In this document: in pieces, positions 15,425-23,663 of the stretch | How positions within the stretch are numbered: position 1 is the stretch's first letter | How the letters are laid out: the number at the start of each line of letters is the position of its first letter | NCBI GenBank assembly: GCA_964528575.1 | Contig: CAZGTQ010000247.1 | Location: forward strand, 1 to 26,991 | Direction of reading: 5' to 3' | Source of the DNA: CAZGTQ01 sp964528575 | GTDB lineage: Bacteria > Planctomycetota > UBA1135 > GCA-002686595 | DNA length: 26,991 nt | Notes under the pieces: model-generated | What the model saw: only the letters and a program-made list of their open reading frames with translations | Database searches by the model: none | What the model was told of the DNA's origin: nothing | Position numbers and translations under genes: made by a program

Positions 15425-17299
15425 GAGCTCGGACGCCAGCTCCTCGACCGCTGCGACCCAGTCGTCGACCCGGGCTCCGAGCAGCGAGAGCGGCATCGGG
15501 CCCGCGCGCAGGACCGCGTCGTGGAAGCCGCGCAGGTCGAAGTGCGGGCCGAGGCGTCGCTCGGCGCGTTCGCGCAGGGCGAGGAGGCGGCGCATCCCGA
15601 CGGTGTAGGCGGTCGCCTGGCCGGGCATCACGACGTAGCGCTCGACCGCCTTCACGCAGTCGGCCTCAGGGTTGGGCGTGTTCTCGAGCAGGTAGTCGAT
15701 CGCGCGTTCGCGCGACCAGCGCAGGCGGTGGATGCCCGTGTCGACGACGAGACGGCAGGCGCGCCACAGCTCCATCGCGAGCCGCCCCAGGTCCGCGTAG
15801 GGGTCCGCGTAGAAGCCCATCTCCTTCGGCAAGTACTCCGCGTAGAGGCCCCAGCCCTCCGTGTACGCCGCGCAGCGCGCGAAGCGGCGGAAGCGGGGGA
15901 GGCCTTCGAGCTCGCGCGCCGTCGCGATCTGCAGGTGGTGACCCGGCACCCCCTCGTGGAACGCGAGCGCCTCCATCTGGTAGATCGGCATCGCGCGCAT
16001 GTCGTGCAGGTTCGCGTAGTACGTGCCGGGCCGGCTGCCGTCCGCGGAGCCCGCCTCGTAGAACGCCTTGCCCGCCGAGCGTGCGCGGTACGGCTCGACC
16101 GGACGCACGACGAGCGCGGCGGCCGGGCGCGTGCCGACGATCTCGTTCAGCCGCGCGTCCATCGCGACGAGCAGCGCCGTTGCCGCCGCGAGGTACGCCT
16201 CGCGTCCCTCGTCGTCGTTCGAGAAGTAGAGGCGCTCGTCGTCGCGCAGCGTGCGGAACGCGTCGGCGAGGCCGCCCTCGACGCCGATGCTCGTCAGGAT
16301 CGCGCGCATCTCGCGTTGGATGCGCGCCACCTCGTCGCGGCCGAGCTGGTGGATCTCGCGCGCCGTCATGTCGGTCGTCGACGCCTGGCGCAGCGCGTGG
16401 TCGTAGAACGCGTCGCCGTCCGGCAGCTTCCATGCGCCGTCGTCGTCGGTCGCGGCGACGGCCTGGCGCTCGAGCGTCTCGACCAGCCGCAGGTACGCCG
16501 GCCGCACCGACGCGAGCAGCGCGGCCTCGGCGTCGGCGACGAGCTCCGCCTCCCGCTCCTGGTCGAGCTCGAGCGCGGCGATCTTGCGGCGGAAGTCGGC
16601 GAGCAGTGCGCTGTCGCCGCCCTCGCTCGTGAACGGCGCGCCGCGCAGCACGCCCCGGCACGCGTCGATCACGAGCGGGAACACGAAGCGCGGCGGCAGC
16701 ACGCCCAGCCGCTCGCGCTCGAGCAGATTCGTGACGAGCTGGTCGAACAACGCGTCGACGGCCGTGAGCCGCGCGACGTACGCCTCGGCGTCGGCGACGT
16801 CGTCGACGCGGTGCACGTTCGCGAGGAACGAAGGCACGTCCGTGTGAAGACCGCCCATCTGCGTCACGGGGTAGCGGTGCAGCCGCCAGCGGAACTCGTC
16901 GATGCGGCGCAGGCAGTCCCACTCGAACAGCCGGAACGCGAGCTGCGATTCCTCGTCGAGGCGCTGCGGATCGAACTCGGCGCGCAGCGTGCCGAGGTCG
17001 CGCTGGACCGCCTCGATCTCGGCACGCGCCGCGGCCTCGGAGACGTCGTCCCAACGGTCGTTCTCGGCCATGTCCCCGATGCGGTTGCGCTCCATCGGGT
17101 GGCGCGCGAGGTGCGCGTCGAACGAGCGCTCGAAGAACGCGATCAGGCGGCGCGCGTCCTCGGGCTGCGACGCAGCCGGGGGAGCGCAGCGCGCGAAGTC
17201 GAGCGACGGAGCGGCCGCCGCGGAGTCGGCGCGCGCGCCGCCGTCGCTGCGGCAGCCGCCGAGGAGCGCGACTCCCAATGCGAGGATCGCCGCACGCAT
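15410..17299 (-). CDS. DUF885-family lipoprotein, probable metallohydrolase
   Basis: 629 aa from the ATG at 17299. The start MRAAILALGVALLGGC is a lipoprotein signal with the lipidated Cys at residue 16; the longer in-frame extension is Arg-rich shadow sequence. The DUF885 signature is complete: HEGVPGHHLQ, with His448, Glu449 and His454 as likely zinc ligands, then YTEGWGLYAEYLPKEMGFY about 35 residues later, and the region VVMPGQATAYTVGMRRLLAL. Proteins of this family are thought to be metallopeptidases, but the substrate is rarely known. The preceding cupin gene ends only 2 nt before this start, so they form an operon. The 3' end overlaps cls by 15 nt. Confidence 0.88.
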   Translation of the reverse strand: MRAAILALGVALLGGCRSDGGARADSAAAAPSLDFARCAPPAASQPEDARRLIAFFERSFDAHLARHPMERNRIGDMAENDRWDDVSEAAARAEIEAVQRDLGTLRAEFDPQRLDEESQLAFRLFEWDCLRRIDEFRWRLHRYPVTQMGGLHTDVPSFLANVHRVDDVADAEAYVARLTAVDALFDQLVTNLLERERLGVLPPRFVFPLVIDACRGVLRGAPFTSEGGDSALLADFRRKIAALELDQEREAELVADAEAALLASVRPAYLRLVETLERQAVAATDDDGAWKLPDGDAFYDHALRQASTTDMTAREIHQLGRDEVARIQREMRAILTSIGVEGGLADAFRTLRDDERLYFSNDDEGREAYLAAATALLVAMDARLNEIVGTRPAAALVVRPVEPYRARSAGKAFYEAGSADGSRPGTYYANLHDMRAMPIYQMEALAFHEGVPGHHLQIATARELEGLPRFRRFARCAAYTEGWGLYAEYLPKEMGFYADPYADLGRLAMELWRACRLVVDTGIHRLRWSRERAIDYLLENTPNPEADCVKAVERYVVMPGQATAYTVGMRRLLALRERAERRLGPHFDLRGFHDAVLRAGPMPLSLLGARVDDWVAAVEELASELSEQR

Positions 17300-17301
17300 G
17301 G

Positions 17302-17832
17302 TCAGCGACCGAGCGGCCACGTCGGGCCCGCGTCCTCGGTCGGCGGCCGGTCCGCGTACGCCTCGCGCGGGTCGCAGGTCGCGCGCGCGACGCCGGCGCC
17401 GTGGCGCCGCGCGAGCTCGCTCTCCGGATAGGAGAGCTCGGGCTCGGCGCGCCGCGCGCCCAGCATGAGGATCGCGCACGGGCCGTCGCCGGAGCCGACG
17501 AAGATGTGGCGCGTGCCTGGCGGGCAGTGCACCCAGTCCCACGCGCGGAGCTTGCGCTCTTGCTCCTCGACGAGCAGCGTGCACTCGCCCTGGAGCACGA
17601 GGAAGTCTTCCTGCGCCCCCTCGCTGTGGTACATGCCGTTCGGCTGGCCCGGCCAGAGCACGTGGACGTTCGCGCCGACCTGCGTGAACGCGACGGAGCC
17701 CTCGGGATCGCACCACGTGCCGAACTTCGCGCTCTTCTTCCACGGCAGCTCGTCGAGGTTCGCGACGAACCAGCCTTCGCTCTGGCGGACGAGCCCGTTG
17801 GCCGTCTTCTCGTGCTTCGCTTCGTCGACCAT
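17302..17832 (-). CDS. Small single-domain cupin protein
   Basis: 176 aa from the ATG at 17832. A cupin barrel occupies about 45-130. Motif 1 is degenerate: GMYHSEGAQEDFLVLQG gives His69 and Glu75 but Glu in place of the second His of H-x-H. Motif 2 is CPPGTRHIFVG with His109. A metal could still be held by His69, Glu75 and His109. No signal peptide; cytoplasmic. The tail after residue 130 is unstructured and ends TWPLGR. It is co-transcribed with the DUF885 lipoprotein (2-nt gap) and divergent from the cyclase-domain gene. Cupins range from isomerases and dioxygenases to sensors, so no reaction is assigned. Confidence 0.82.
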   Translation of the reverse strand: MVDEAKHEKTANGLVRQSEGWFVANLDELPWKKSAKFGTWCDPEGSVAFTQVGANVHVLWPGQPNGMYHSEGAQEDFLVLQGECTLLVEEQERKLRAWDWVHCPPGTRHIFVGSGDGPCAILMLGARRAEPELSYPESELARRHGAGVARATCDPREAYADRPPTEDAGPTWPLGR

Positions 17833-17838
17833 GCTCGG

Positions 17839-17844
17839 ATCGTA
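17839..17844 (-). promoter_or_regulatory. Candidate -10 box of the cupin/DUF885 operon
   Basis: TACGAT on the minus strand ends 6 nt before the cupin ATG at 17832. No Shine-Dalgarno is present. On the other strand CACGAT (17873-17878) lies 9 nt before the cyclase-domain start, so two short divergent promoters may share this 55-bp gap. Confidence 0.3.
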
Positions 17845-17887
17845 GCCGATGGCGCGCGCACCGGGCATGTGGCACGATCGAGCGTCG

Positions 17888-18499
17888 ATGGAAGCGTCAG
17901 CCGAGCGCGACGCGGCCCTGCTCGGGGCGCTGGTCGATCGTTGGCTCGCCGGCGACGAGGCGCGGCGCGGCGAGGTCGAGGACGAGATCCGCGCGCGCTT
18001 CGAGGAGCGGCTCGCGGTCTTCGTGCTCGACATGAGCGGCTTCTCGGCGACGGTCGCCGAGCAGGGAGTCACGCGCTTTCTCGGCAAGATCCACGCGATG
18101 CGCGCGCGCGTCGTCCCCTCGATCGAGAGCTGGGGCGGCGAGGTCGTGAAGTACGTCGCCGACGACGTGGTCGCGGTCTTTCCGGACCCGTCGGTGGCGT
18201 TGTGCGCCGCGCGCGACGTCGTCGCGGCGACCGCGCGCGCGGCCGCGACGGAGGAGCTCCACGCGGAGGTCTGTATCGGCATCGGCTACGGCGAGGTGCT
18301 CCACGTCCCGCGGACCGACCTGTGGGGCGACGAGGTCAACCGCGCGTTCAAGCTCGGCGAGGACACGGCGGGGCCCGGCGAAGTGCTGTTGACCGACGCG
18401 GCTTACCGCGCGCTCGACGAGCCGCCGCCCGAGGCCCGCAGCATCGACGTGCGCGTCTCGGGAGTCGTGATCCCGGCGTGGTCGATCCGCGGCGGCTGA
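17888..18499 (+). CDS. Lone class III cyclase homology domain, possibly catalytically altered
   Basis: 203 aa from the ATG at 17888, chosen because earlier in-frame ATGs would add non-conserved residues. After a 40-residue helical lead, the domain shows AVFVLDMSGFS with metal-binding Asp48, EVVKYVADDVVAVF with Lys88 (adenine recognition) and Asp92 (second metal), and DLWGDEVNRAFKLGEDTAGP. The catalytic Asn151 is present, but the Arg four residues later (N-x3-R in active enzymes) is Lys155, and the Gly of K-x2-GD is Ala91. It may make cAMP weakly or act as a pseudo-cyclase. No membrane helix, sensor or FHA domain is attached, so its input is unknown. It converges on the propeller array with 3 bp between stops. 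Confidence 0.82.
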   Translation: MEASAERDAALLGALVDRWLAGDEARRGEVEDEIRARFEERLAVFVLDMSGFSATVAEQGVTRFLGKIHAMRARVVPSIESWGGEVVKYVADDVVAVFPDPSVALCAARDVVAATARAAATEELHAEVCIGIGYGEVLHVPRTDLWGDEVNRAFKLGEDTAGPGEVLLTDAAYRALDEPPPEARSIDVRVSGVVIPAWSIRGG

Positions 18500-18502
18500 G
18501 CT

Positions 18503-19612
18503 CTACGGCGCCAGCTCCACCGCCAGCGCCGGGCTGACGAACGGCACCGACAGCAGCGTCGGCTGCAGGTCGAGAACGACGTACGCGTGGTTCGCCGACA
18601 GGCCCGCGAGAGCGGGATTCGTGAGCGGCGGGAGCGTGAACGAGGCCGTCGCGGCCCCGAAGGCGTCGAGCGTCGTGAACGACCCGGCGAGCGGGGGCAC
18701 GTTCGGCGACGTCAGCGTCGACAGGAAGTAGATGTCGACGTTGAGCGGCAGCGTCTTGTCTTCGACGAGGATGCCGGGCGCGGTGCCGCTGACGGTTCCG
18801 AGCAGGAGGCAGAACCGGCCGGCGTGCTCGGAGCCGGGCGTCATCGTGATCGTCTGCGTCCCGCCGGCGGCGAGCGAGATCTGGTCCGGTGTGCCCAGGA
18901 TCGGGGGGATGAACTGGACCGCGGCGCCGCGTACGTCGCCCGCCCCGCTCAGCGCGAGCTGCGACAGCGTGCCGCTCACCACGTCGACGACGTACACGGA
19001 GTCGCTCATCGCGAGCAGGTTCCCGATGCCGTCGGCGAACAGGGTCTGCACGATGCTGCAGTTGCCGTCCTGCGAGCCGTTCACGTTGGTCGCCGCACCC
19101 GTGACGCGGTCGACGACCGCCAATCCCTGGAGGCAGTCCCAGGCGTAGAGCTGGCCGTCGAAGAACTCGAGCGCCTGGATGCCGCCGAAGCCCGTGCTCC
19201 CGACGAGCGTGGCGACGCCCGTCACCGGATCGAGGCGCATGAGCCGGTCCGGCGACGCATTCTCGATCGCGAACAGCACGTCCTGGTCGTCGAACGCGAG
19301 GCCCCGCACGCTCGTCATCGTCGTGACGATGACGCTCGTCGCCTGGCCCGTCGTCGCGTCGATGAGCGCGAGCGACTCGCCGGCGAGGTTCGGGTCGCGG
19401 CCGGTGACGTAGAAGCTCGCGCCGAGCTTCGCCAGCGAGTTGACGCTCGTCAGGCCGGTGGCGCCGAGCGGCGTCACCGTGCCGTTCGTGATGTCGGCGA
19501 CGACGGCGTCTCCCGTCCACGTGACGGCGAGCGCCGTTTGGGCCGACGCGGCCGCGCACAGGAGAGTCGGAGCGGCGAGCGCGAGGATGGAGCGATGGAG
19601 TAGTCGGCGCAT
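18503..19612 (-). CDS. Secreted propeller protein with C-terminal module, tandem copy C
   Basis: 369 aa. Signal peptide 1-24 (ending ASA-Q). Residues about 28-230 hold repeated short strands (VVADITNGTVTPLGATGL, LMRLDPVTGVATLVGSTGF) as in DUF4394/DUF6923-like propellers. Cys160 (AWDCLQGL) and Cys185 (DGNCSIVQ) are conserved in all three copies and probably form a disulfide. Residues about 240-369 are the shared beta-sandwich module (DQISLAAGGTQTITMTPGSE, LLLGTVSGTAPGI, LPLNVDIYF, NHAYVVLDLQPTLLSVPF). It is last in the operon. Its ATG shares one base with the stop of copy B (TGATG) and it has no Shine-Dalgarno, so translation is likely coupled. Function unknown; exported. Confidence 0.85.
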   Translation of the reverse strand: MRRLLHRSILALAAPTLLCAAASAQTALAVTWTGDAVVADITNGTVTPLGATGLTSVNSLAKLGASFYVTGRDPNLAGESLALIDATTGQATSVIVTTMTSVRGLAFDDQDVLFAIENASPDRLMRLDPVTGVATLVGSTGFGGIQALEFFDGQLYAWDCLQGLAVVDRVTGAATNVNGSQDGNCSIVQTLFADGIGNLLAMSDSVYVVDVVSGTLSQLALSGAGDVRGAAVQFIPPILGTPDQISLAAGGTQTITMTPGSEHAGRFCLLLGTVSGTAPGILVEDKTLPLNVDIYFLSTLTSPNVPPLAGSFTTLDAFGAATASFTLPPLTNPALAGLSANHAYVVLDLQPTLLSVPFVSPALAVELAP

Positions 19613-20724
19613 CAGGGGACGAGAACGACGGAGAGGGCGGGGCTGACGAACGGGACCGAGAGCAGCGCAGGCTGCGCGTCGAGGACGACGTAGGCGTGCT
19701 GGGCCGTGAGCCCGGCGAGCGCAGGGTTGGTGAGCGGTTGGAGCGAGAAGGACGCAGTCGCCGCGCCGCCCGCGTCCAGCGTTCCGAGCGAGCCCGCCAG
19801 GGGCGGCGCGTTCGGCGCGGTGAGGGTCGCGAAGAAGTACGCGTCCACGTTGAGCGGCAGCGTGAGGGCCTCGACCGGGATGCCCGGCGCCGTCCCGCTC
19901 ACGCTCCCCAGGAGGAGGAAGATGCGGCCGGCGTGCTGCGGGCCGGCGGCGATCGCGATCGACTGGGCGCCGCCGGCGGAGAGCGAGATCTGGCTCGGCG
20001 AGCCCCCGATCGGCGGCGGGACCCAGACCGCGCCGCGCAGGTCGGGGAGGAGGTCGATGCCCGTCCCGCTCAACGCTCCGTTCGACGTGTTGACGTTGTA
20101 GATGGCGTCTTTCACGCCGAGCAGCGTTCCGTTCGCCGCCGCGACCAGCGTCTGCGCGACGCACGATCCTCCGATGAACGCGTCGACGTCGCTCGTCGCG
20201 GCGGTCGTCGTGTCGATCGTCACGAGCCCGCTGGAGCAGTCCCAGCCGTAGAGCTGGCCCTGGAACAGCTCGAGCGAGACGAGCCCCGCCAGCCCGGTGT
20301 TGCCGACCAGAGTCGCGGCGCCGGTCGTCGGGTCGACCCGGTACAGACCGTCGTTCGACCCGAACGTCCCGTTCTCGGTCGCGAAGAGCGTGCCCAGCGC
20401 GTCGAACGCGAGCCCCCCGACGTTGACGAGCGAGAGCGTCGCGACCGTCGCCGATTGGCCCGTCGCCGGGTCGAGGATCGCGAGGCGGTCGCCGCTCGAG
20501 CCGACCATGCGTCCGGCGATCCAGATCTCGCCGTCGCGCTCCGCGAGCGCGTTCGGCCTGTCGATGCCGGTCGTCCCGAGCGTCGTGACCGCTCCGCCCG
20601 GGAGGTCGACGCGCACCGCTTCGCCGAGGTAGCCGACCGCGACGAGGCTCTGGGCGTCCGCCGCGGCGCACGCCGTCGCCACAGCAAGGAGCGAGCGGAG
20701 CGCGTGGCGGAGCGGCGCGTGCAT
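19612..20724 (-). CDS. Secreted propeller protein with C-terminal module, tandem copy B
   Basis: 370 aa. Signal peptide 1-24 (ending ADA-Q). Same architecture as its neighbours: propeller about 28-230 with LYRVDPTTGAATLVGNTGL, conserved Cys163 (GWDCSSGL) and Cys188 (GGSCVAQ), then the C-terminal module (SQISLSAGGAQSIAIAAG, LLLGSVSGTAPGI, LPLNVDAYF, QHAYVVLDAQPALLSVPF). Its N-terminal part is the most diverged of the three (VAVGYLGEAVRVDL). Seven nt separate it from copy A and its stop overlaps the start of copy C by one base. No Shine-Dalgarno. Probably extracellular, with no enzyme motif. Confidence 0.85.
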   Translation of the reverse strand: MHAPLRHALRSLLAVATACAAADAQSLVAVGYLGEAVRVDLPGGAVTTLGTTGIDRPNALAERDGEIWIAGRMVGSSGDRLAILDPATGQSATVATLSLVNVGGLAFDALGTLFATENGTFGSNDGLYRVDPTTGAATLVGNTGLAGLVSLELFQGQLYGWDCSSGLVTIDTTTAATSDVDAFIGGSCVAQTLVAAANGTLLGVKDAIYNVNTSNGALSGTGIDLLPDLRGAVWVPPPIGGSPSQISLSAGGAQSIAIAAGPQHAGRIFLLLGSVSGTAPGIPVEALTLPLNVDAYFFATLTAPNAPPLAGSLGTLDAGGAATASFSLQPLTNPALAGLTAQHAYVVLDAQPALLSVPFVSPALSVVLVP

Positions 20725-20731
20725 CGGCCGA

Positions 20732-21844
20732 TCAGGGTTCGAGGACGAGCGGCAGGGCGGGGCTCGCGAGCGGCACCGACAGGAGCGTGGGCTGCAGGTC
20801 GAGCACGACGTACGCGTGGTTCACGGTGAGCCCGACGAGGACCGGATTGCCGCTCGGGGGGAGCGTGAACGAGGCCGACGCCGTGCCGCTCCCGTCGAGC
20901 ACGCCGAACGAGCCGGCGAGCGGAGGCGCGTTCGGGCTCGTCAGCGTCTGGAGGAAGTAGACGTCGATGTTGAGCGGCAGGACGTTGCTCTCGATCGACA
21001 CGCCGGGCGTCGTTCCGCTCAGCGTGCCGAGGAGGAGGTGGAACATGCCCGCGAAGTTCGTTCCGGGCTGGATCGCGATCGTCTGCGAGCCGCCGGCGGA
21101 GACCGAGAGCTGATCCGGCGTCCCGTCGATGATCGACGGATCGAAGTACGCTCCTCCGCGCACGTCGCCCAGGCCGTCGACGCCGAACGCGGTCAGCACC
21201 GACGTCACCGGGTCGAGGGTCCACAGCGCGTCGCCGAACGCGTAGAGCGTGCCGCCGCCGTCGCTGAAGAGCGTCTGCACGTTGCAGGTCCCGTCGTTGA
21301 TCGCGTTGACGTCGGTCGCCGCACCGGTCACGCGGTCGACGCGCACGAGCCCCGCGCTGCACTCCCAGCCGTAGAGCGTGCCCTGGTGGTACTCGAGGCC
21401 CTGGATGCCCGAGTAGGTCGTGTTGCCGACGAGCGTGCTCGCTCCCGTCGCCGTGTCGATGCGCACGAGCCCGTCATTCGGCCCGAACAACCCGTTCGCG
21501 ATGGCGAAGAGCACGCCCTGATCGTCGAACGAGAGCGCGCGCACGTCGACCTGGTCGGTGGCCACGAAGTTCGTCGCGCTCGCCGTGATCGTCGGATCGA
21601 TCGTGGCGAGCACGCTGTTCGTCTGCGACGGCAACCGTCCCGTGACGTAGATCAGGTCGTCCTGCGACGCCATCGCGTTCGCGCTGCCCAAGCCGCTCGT
21701 GCCGAGGTTGAACGACACGCCGGAGGCGAGGTCGACGAGCACGACGTCACCTGGCCAGGTGATCCCGACGGCGAACTGCGCGCTCGCCGCGGCGGGCAGG
21801 AGAGTCGGCGCCAGGAGGAAGACGGCGAGGATCGTCGTGCGCAT
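20732..21844 (-). CDS. Secreted propeller protein with C-terminal module, tandem copy A
   Basis: 370 aa. Signal peptide 1-22 (ending ASA-Q). Propeller about 25-235 with LVRIDTATGASTLVGNTTY; Cys162 (GWECSAGL) and Cys187 (DGTCNVQ) match the pair in the other copies. Residues about 240-370 are the C-terminal module (DQLSVSAGGSQTIAIQPG, LLLGTLSGTTPGV, LPLNIDVYF, NHAYVVLDLQPTLLSVPL). It starts 11 nt after the kelch gene upstream, with a weak AGGA about 11 nt before the ATG. It is first of three tandem copies that clearly arose by duplication. Role unknown; exported. Confidence 0.85.
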   Translation of the reverse strand: MRTTILAVFLLAPTLLPAAASAQFAVGITWPGDVVLVDLASGVSFNLGTSGLGSANAMASQDDLIYVTGRLPSQTNSVLATIDPTITASATNFVATDQVDVRALSFDDQGVLFAIANGLFGPNDGLVRIDTATGASTLVGNTTYSGIQGLEYHQGTLYGWECSAGLVRVDRVTGAATDVNAINDGTCNVQTLFSDGGGTLYAFGDALWTLDPVTSVLTAFGVDGLGDVRGGAYFDPSIIDGTPDQLSVSAGGSQTIAIQPGTNFAGMFHLLLGTLSGTTPGVSIESNVLPLNIDVYFLQTLTSPNAPPLAGSFGVLDGSGTASASFTLPPSGNPVLVGLTVNHAYVVLDLQPTLLSVPLASPALPLVLEP

Positions 21845-21855
21845 GCGTGGGCGTC

Positions 21856-23433
21856 CTATTCGAGGTAGACGAACGCGTCGGAGATCGGGGCGAACCCGTC
21901 CGAGCCGCCGACGAGGAGGATCGTACCGTCGTACAGCCGCGTGGCCGCGTGCAAGCCGATCGGGAACGCAGTCGCGGCCGGGAAGCCGGGGTTGAGCCCG
22001 ACGTCGTTGCTCGCCGTGAAGCTCGTTCCGTCGTGGTCGCCCGCCTGGGCCGTCGGGAGGAACGAGGGGAACGTGCCGGCGAGGCCGCCCTGGATGAGCG
22101 CGAGCCCCCTCGTCGGCGACGTGATCTGCGTGTGGTTCGCGACGCCGACGGGGAGCGCTCCGACGGTGCTCCAAGAGACGCCGTCGAAGACCTCGCACGA
22201 GCTCGTCGTCGCGACGAGCGACGCCTGGATCAGGTTCCCGCCGGTGACGAGCACGCGCCCGTCGCCGAGCCGGCTCGCCGCGTGGAAGCCGCGCGTCGTC
22301 GCGAGCGACGGCGCGGGCGCCAGAGCGTTCGCGACCGGGTCGTACACGTCGCAGGTGTTCGTGTAGCGCGGGAGCTGGAAGCCGAAGACGTTCGTGCCCC
22401 CGTCGATGCCCGCCGCGATCAGCACGCGCCCATCGACGAGGAGCGTCTGCGTGTGGCCGGTGCGCTTGCTGACCATCGTCCCGGGGACCGCGCTCCACGT
22501 CCCCGTCGCCGGGTCGTAGATCTCCGCCGTGTCCTGCGCCGTGGAGAGCGCCGCGGCGAGCATCGCGGTCGCGTTCTGGAAATCCGCCACGCCGCCCGCC
22601 GCGAACACGCGGCCGTCGGGCAGGAGCGTGAGGTCGTGTCCCGCGCGCGGCGTCGTCATCGACCCCGTCGCGACGAACGCGTTCGTCGCCGGGTCGTACA
22701 GCTCCGCCGTGCTCGTGATCACGCCGTTCGAGTCGGAGCCGCCGCTCACGAGCACGCGTCCGTCGTTCAGGCGGACCGCGGCGTGCAGCGTGCGGGGCGC
22801 CGCCATCGTCGGCCCCGGCACGAACGCGCGCTGCACCGGGTCGTACAGCTCGCTCGTCGCCGTCGCCTGCGGCGCCGTGAACGTGCCGCCGCCGCCCCCG
22901 GCGACGAGGACCTTCGTGCGGTTGTCGGCGGGGCCGCCGGCCAGGCTCGTCGCCGTGTGCGACGCGCGCAGCGTGCCGAGCGCGCCGACCGGGCTGTACC
23001 CGTCGGTGTTCTCCCACGCGATGCGCACGGTCTTGCTCACGCTGAGCACCGGCCCCTCGATGGTCAGCACGGCGGCGAACAGCGGGGGCGAGGCGACGAG
23101 CGCCGGCGCGCTCGCGAGCGGGAGCTGGAACGAGTAGCTCCCCGCCCCGTTCAATGCGAAGCCGTAGATGAAGAAGAACGGCAGGTCGATGCCGAGGCAC
23201 ACCTGGCCGAGCAGCGGATGCGGGACCGGGCCGGGACCGGCGGCGACGCACAGGAAGGCGATGCCGCCGGGCAGCGCGGGCGAGCCGACGCTCACCGCGA
23301 TCGTGCCGCCGATGCGCGCCGGCGTGTGCGCGAGGAACGCCTGCCCTAGGCCGTTGCCGTCGCAGGTCTGGGCGGGAGTCGCGCCCGCGAGCAGCGACGA
23401 CGCGAGCAGGGCGGGAAGGAGAGAGAGCTTCAT
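21856..23433 (-). CDS. Secreted kelch-repeat beta-propeller protein, copy 3
   Basis: 525 aa from the ATG at 23433, which begins a signal peptide (residues 1-21, ending TPA-Q). Residues about 22-150 form an N-terminal beta-sandwich opening with CDGNGLGQAFLAHTPARIGG. From about 160 onward there are six or seven kelch-type blades with the pattern ELYDP...F...M..PR..H....L.DGRVL..GG, for example AELYDPATNAFV and HDLTLLPDGRVFAAGG. The last strand DAFVYLE may close the propeller. Galactose-oxidase catalytic residues are not evident, so a binding role is more likely. It lacks its own Shine-Dalgarno; a possible 77-codon ORF ends on its start as ATGA. It heads the four-gene operon continuing into the propeller trio. 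Confidence 0.88.
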   Translation of the reverse strand: MKLSLLPALLASSLLAGATPAQTCDGNGLGQAFLAHTPARIGGTIAVSVGSPALPGGIAFLCVAAGPGPVPHPLLGQVCLGIDLPFFFIYGFALNGAGSYSFQLPLASAPALVASPPLFAAVLTIEGPVLSVSKTVRIAWENTDGYSPVGALGTLRASHTATSLAGGPADNRTKVLVAGGGGGTFTAPQATATSELYDPVQRAFVPGPTMAAPRTLHAAVRLNDGRVLVSGGSDSNGVITSTAELYDPATNAFVATGSMTTPRAGHDLTLLPDGRVFAAGGVADFQNATAMLAAALSTAQDTAEIYDPATGTWSAVPGTMVSKRTGHTQTLLVDGRVLIAAGIDGGTNVFGFQLPRYTNTCDVYDPVANALAPAPSLATTRGFHAASRLGDGRVLVTGGNLIQASLVATTSSCEVFDGVSWSTVGALPVGVANHTQITSPTRGLALIQGGLAGTFPSFLPTAQAGDHDGTSFTASNDVGLNPGFPAATAFPIGLHAATRLYDGTILLVGGSDGFAPISDAFVYLE

Positions 23434-23663
23434 GTCGAGTTGCCGATCGCGGTGGTGATGCGGAGCGCGGCCAGGCCTTGCCACGGGCTTGCTAGTCGCG
23501 CTTCCGGCGGTGGTCGGCGCTTCGCGCCTGTTCCCGAGCGGCCGGCGCTGCCCCACGGCGCGCGGGTCACGACCCCGCTCGGGCGGAGCGCCGGCCGGGC
23601 CAGCGCGCCGATCGTTGCGCTCGCCGGCGCCGCGGCCGTCGCGGCGGGGAAGTCGGCCTTCAT
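23430..23663 (-). CDS. Possible 77-aa leader ORF coupled to the kelch gene
   Basis: MKADFPAATAAAPASATIGA begins a 77-residue Ala/Pro/Arg-rich frame. Perfect GGAGGT lies 6 nt before its ATG (positions 23670-23675), better than almost any other gene here. Its TGA overlaps the kelch ATG as ATGA. The first 40 codons use almost only G or C in the third position, like real genes here; later codons (CGA, CCA, CTA, CAA) do not. No homology recognised. It may be a short regulatory leader, a decayed gene or chance. Confidence 0.35.
   Translation of the reverse strand: MKADFPAATAAAPASATIGALARPALRPSGVVTRAPWGSAGRSGTGAKRRPPPEARLASPWQGLAALRITTAIGNST

Noticed and set aside
14098..16632. Plus-strand Arg-rich frame of 844 codons
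   Set aside because: Overlaps cls in another frame and DUF885 antisense; composition artefact.
17300..17875. N-terminal extension of the DUF885 protein
   Set aside because: Shadow of the cupin gene; it would bury the lipoprotein signal at 17299.
18503..21844. PEP-CTERM or LPXTG-type sorting signals at protein C-termini
   Set aside because: The C-termini end in beta-strand-like sequence (for example SPALAVELAP) with no terminal membrane helix and basic tail.
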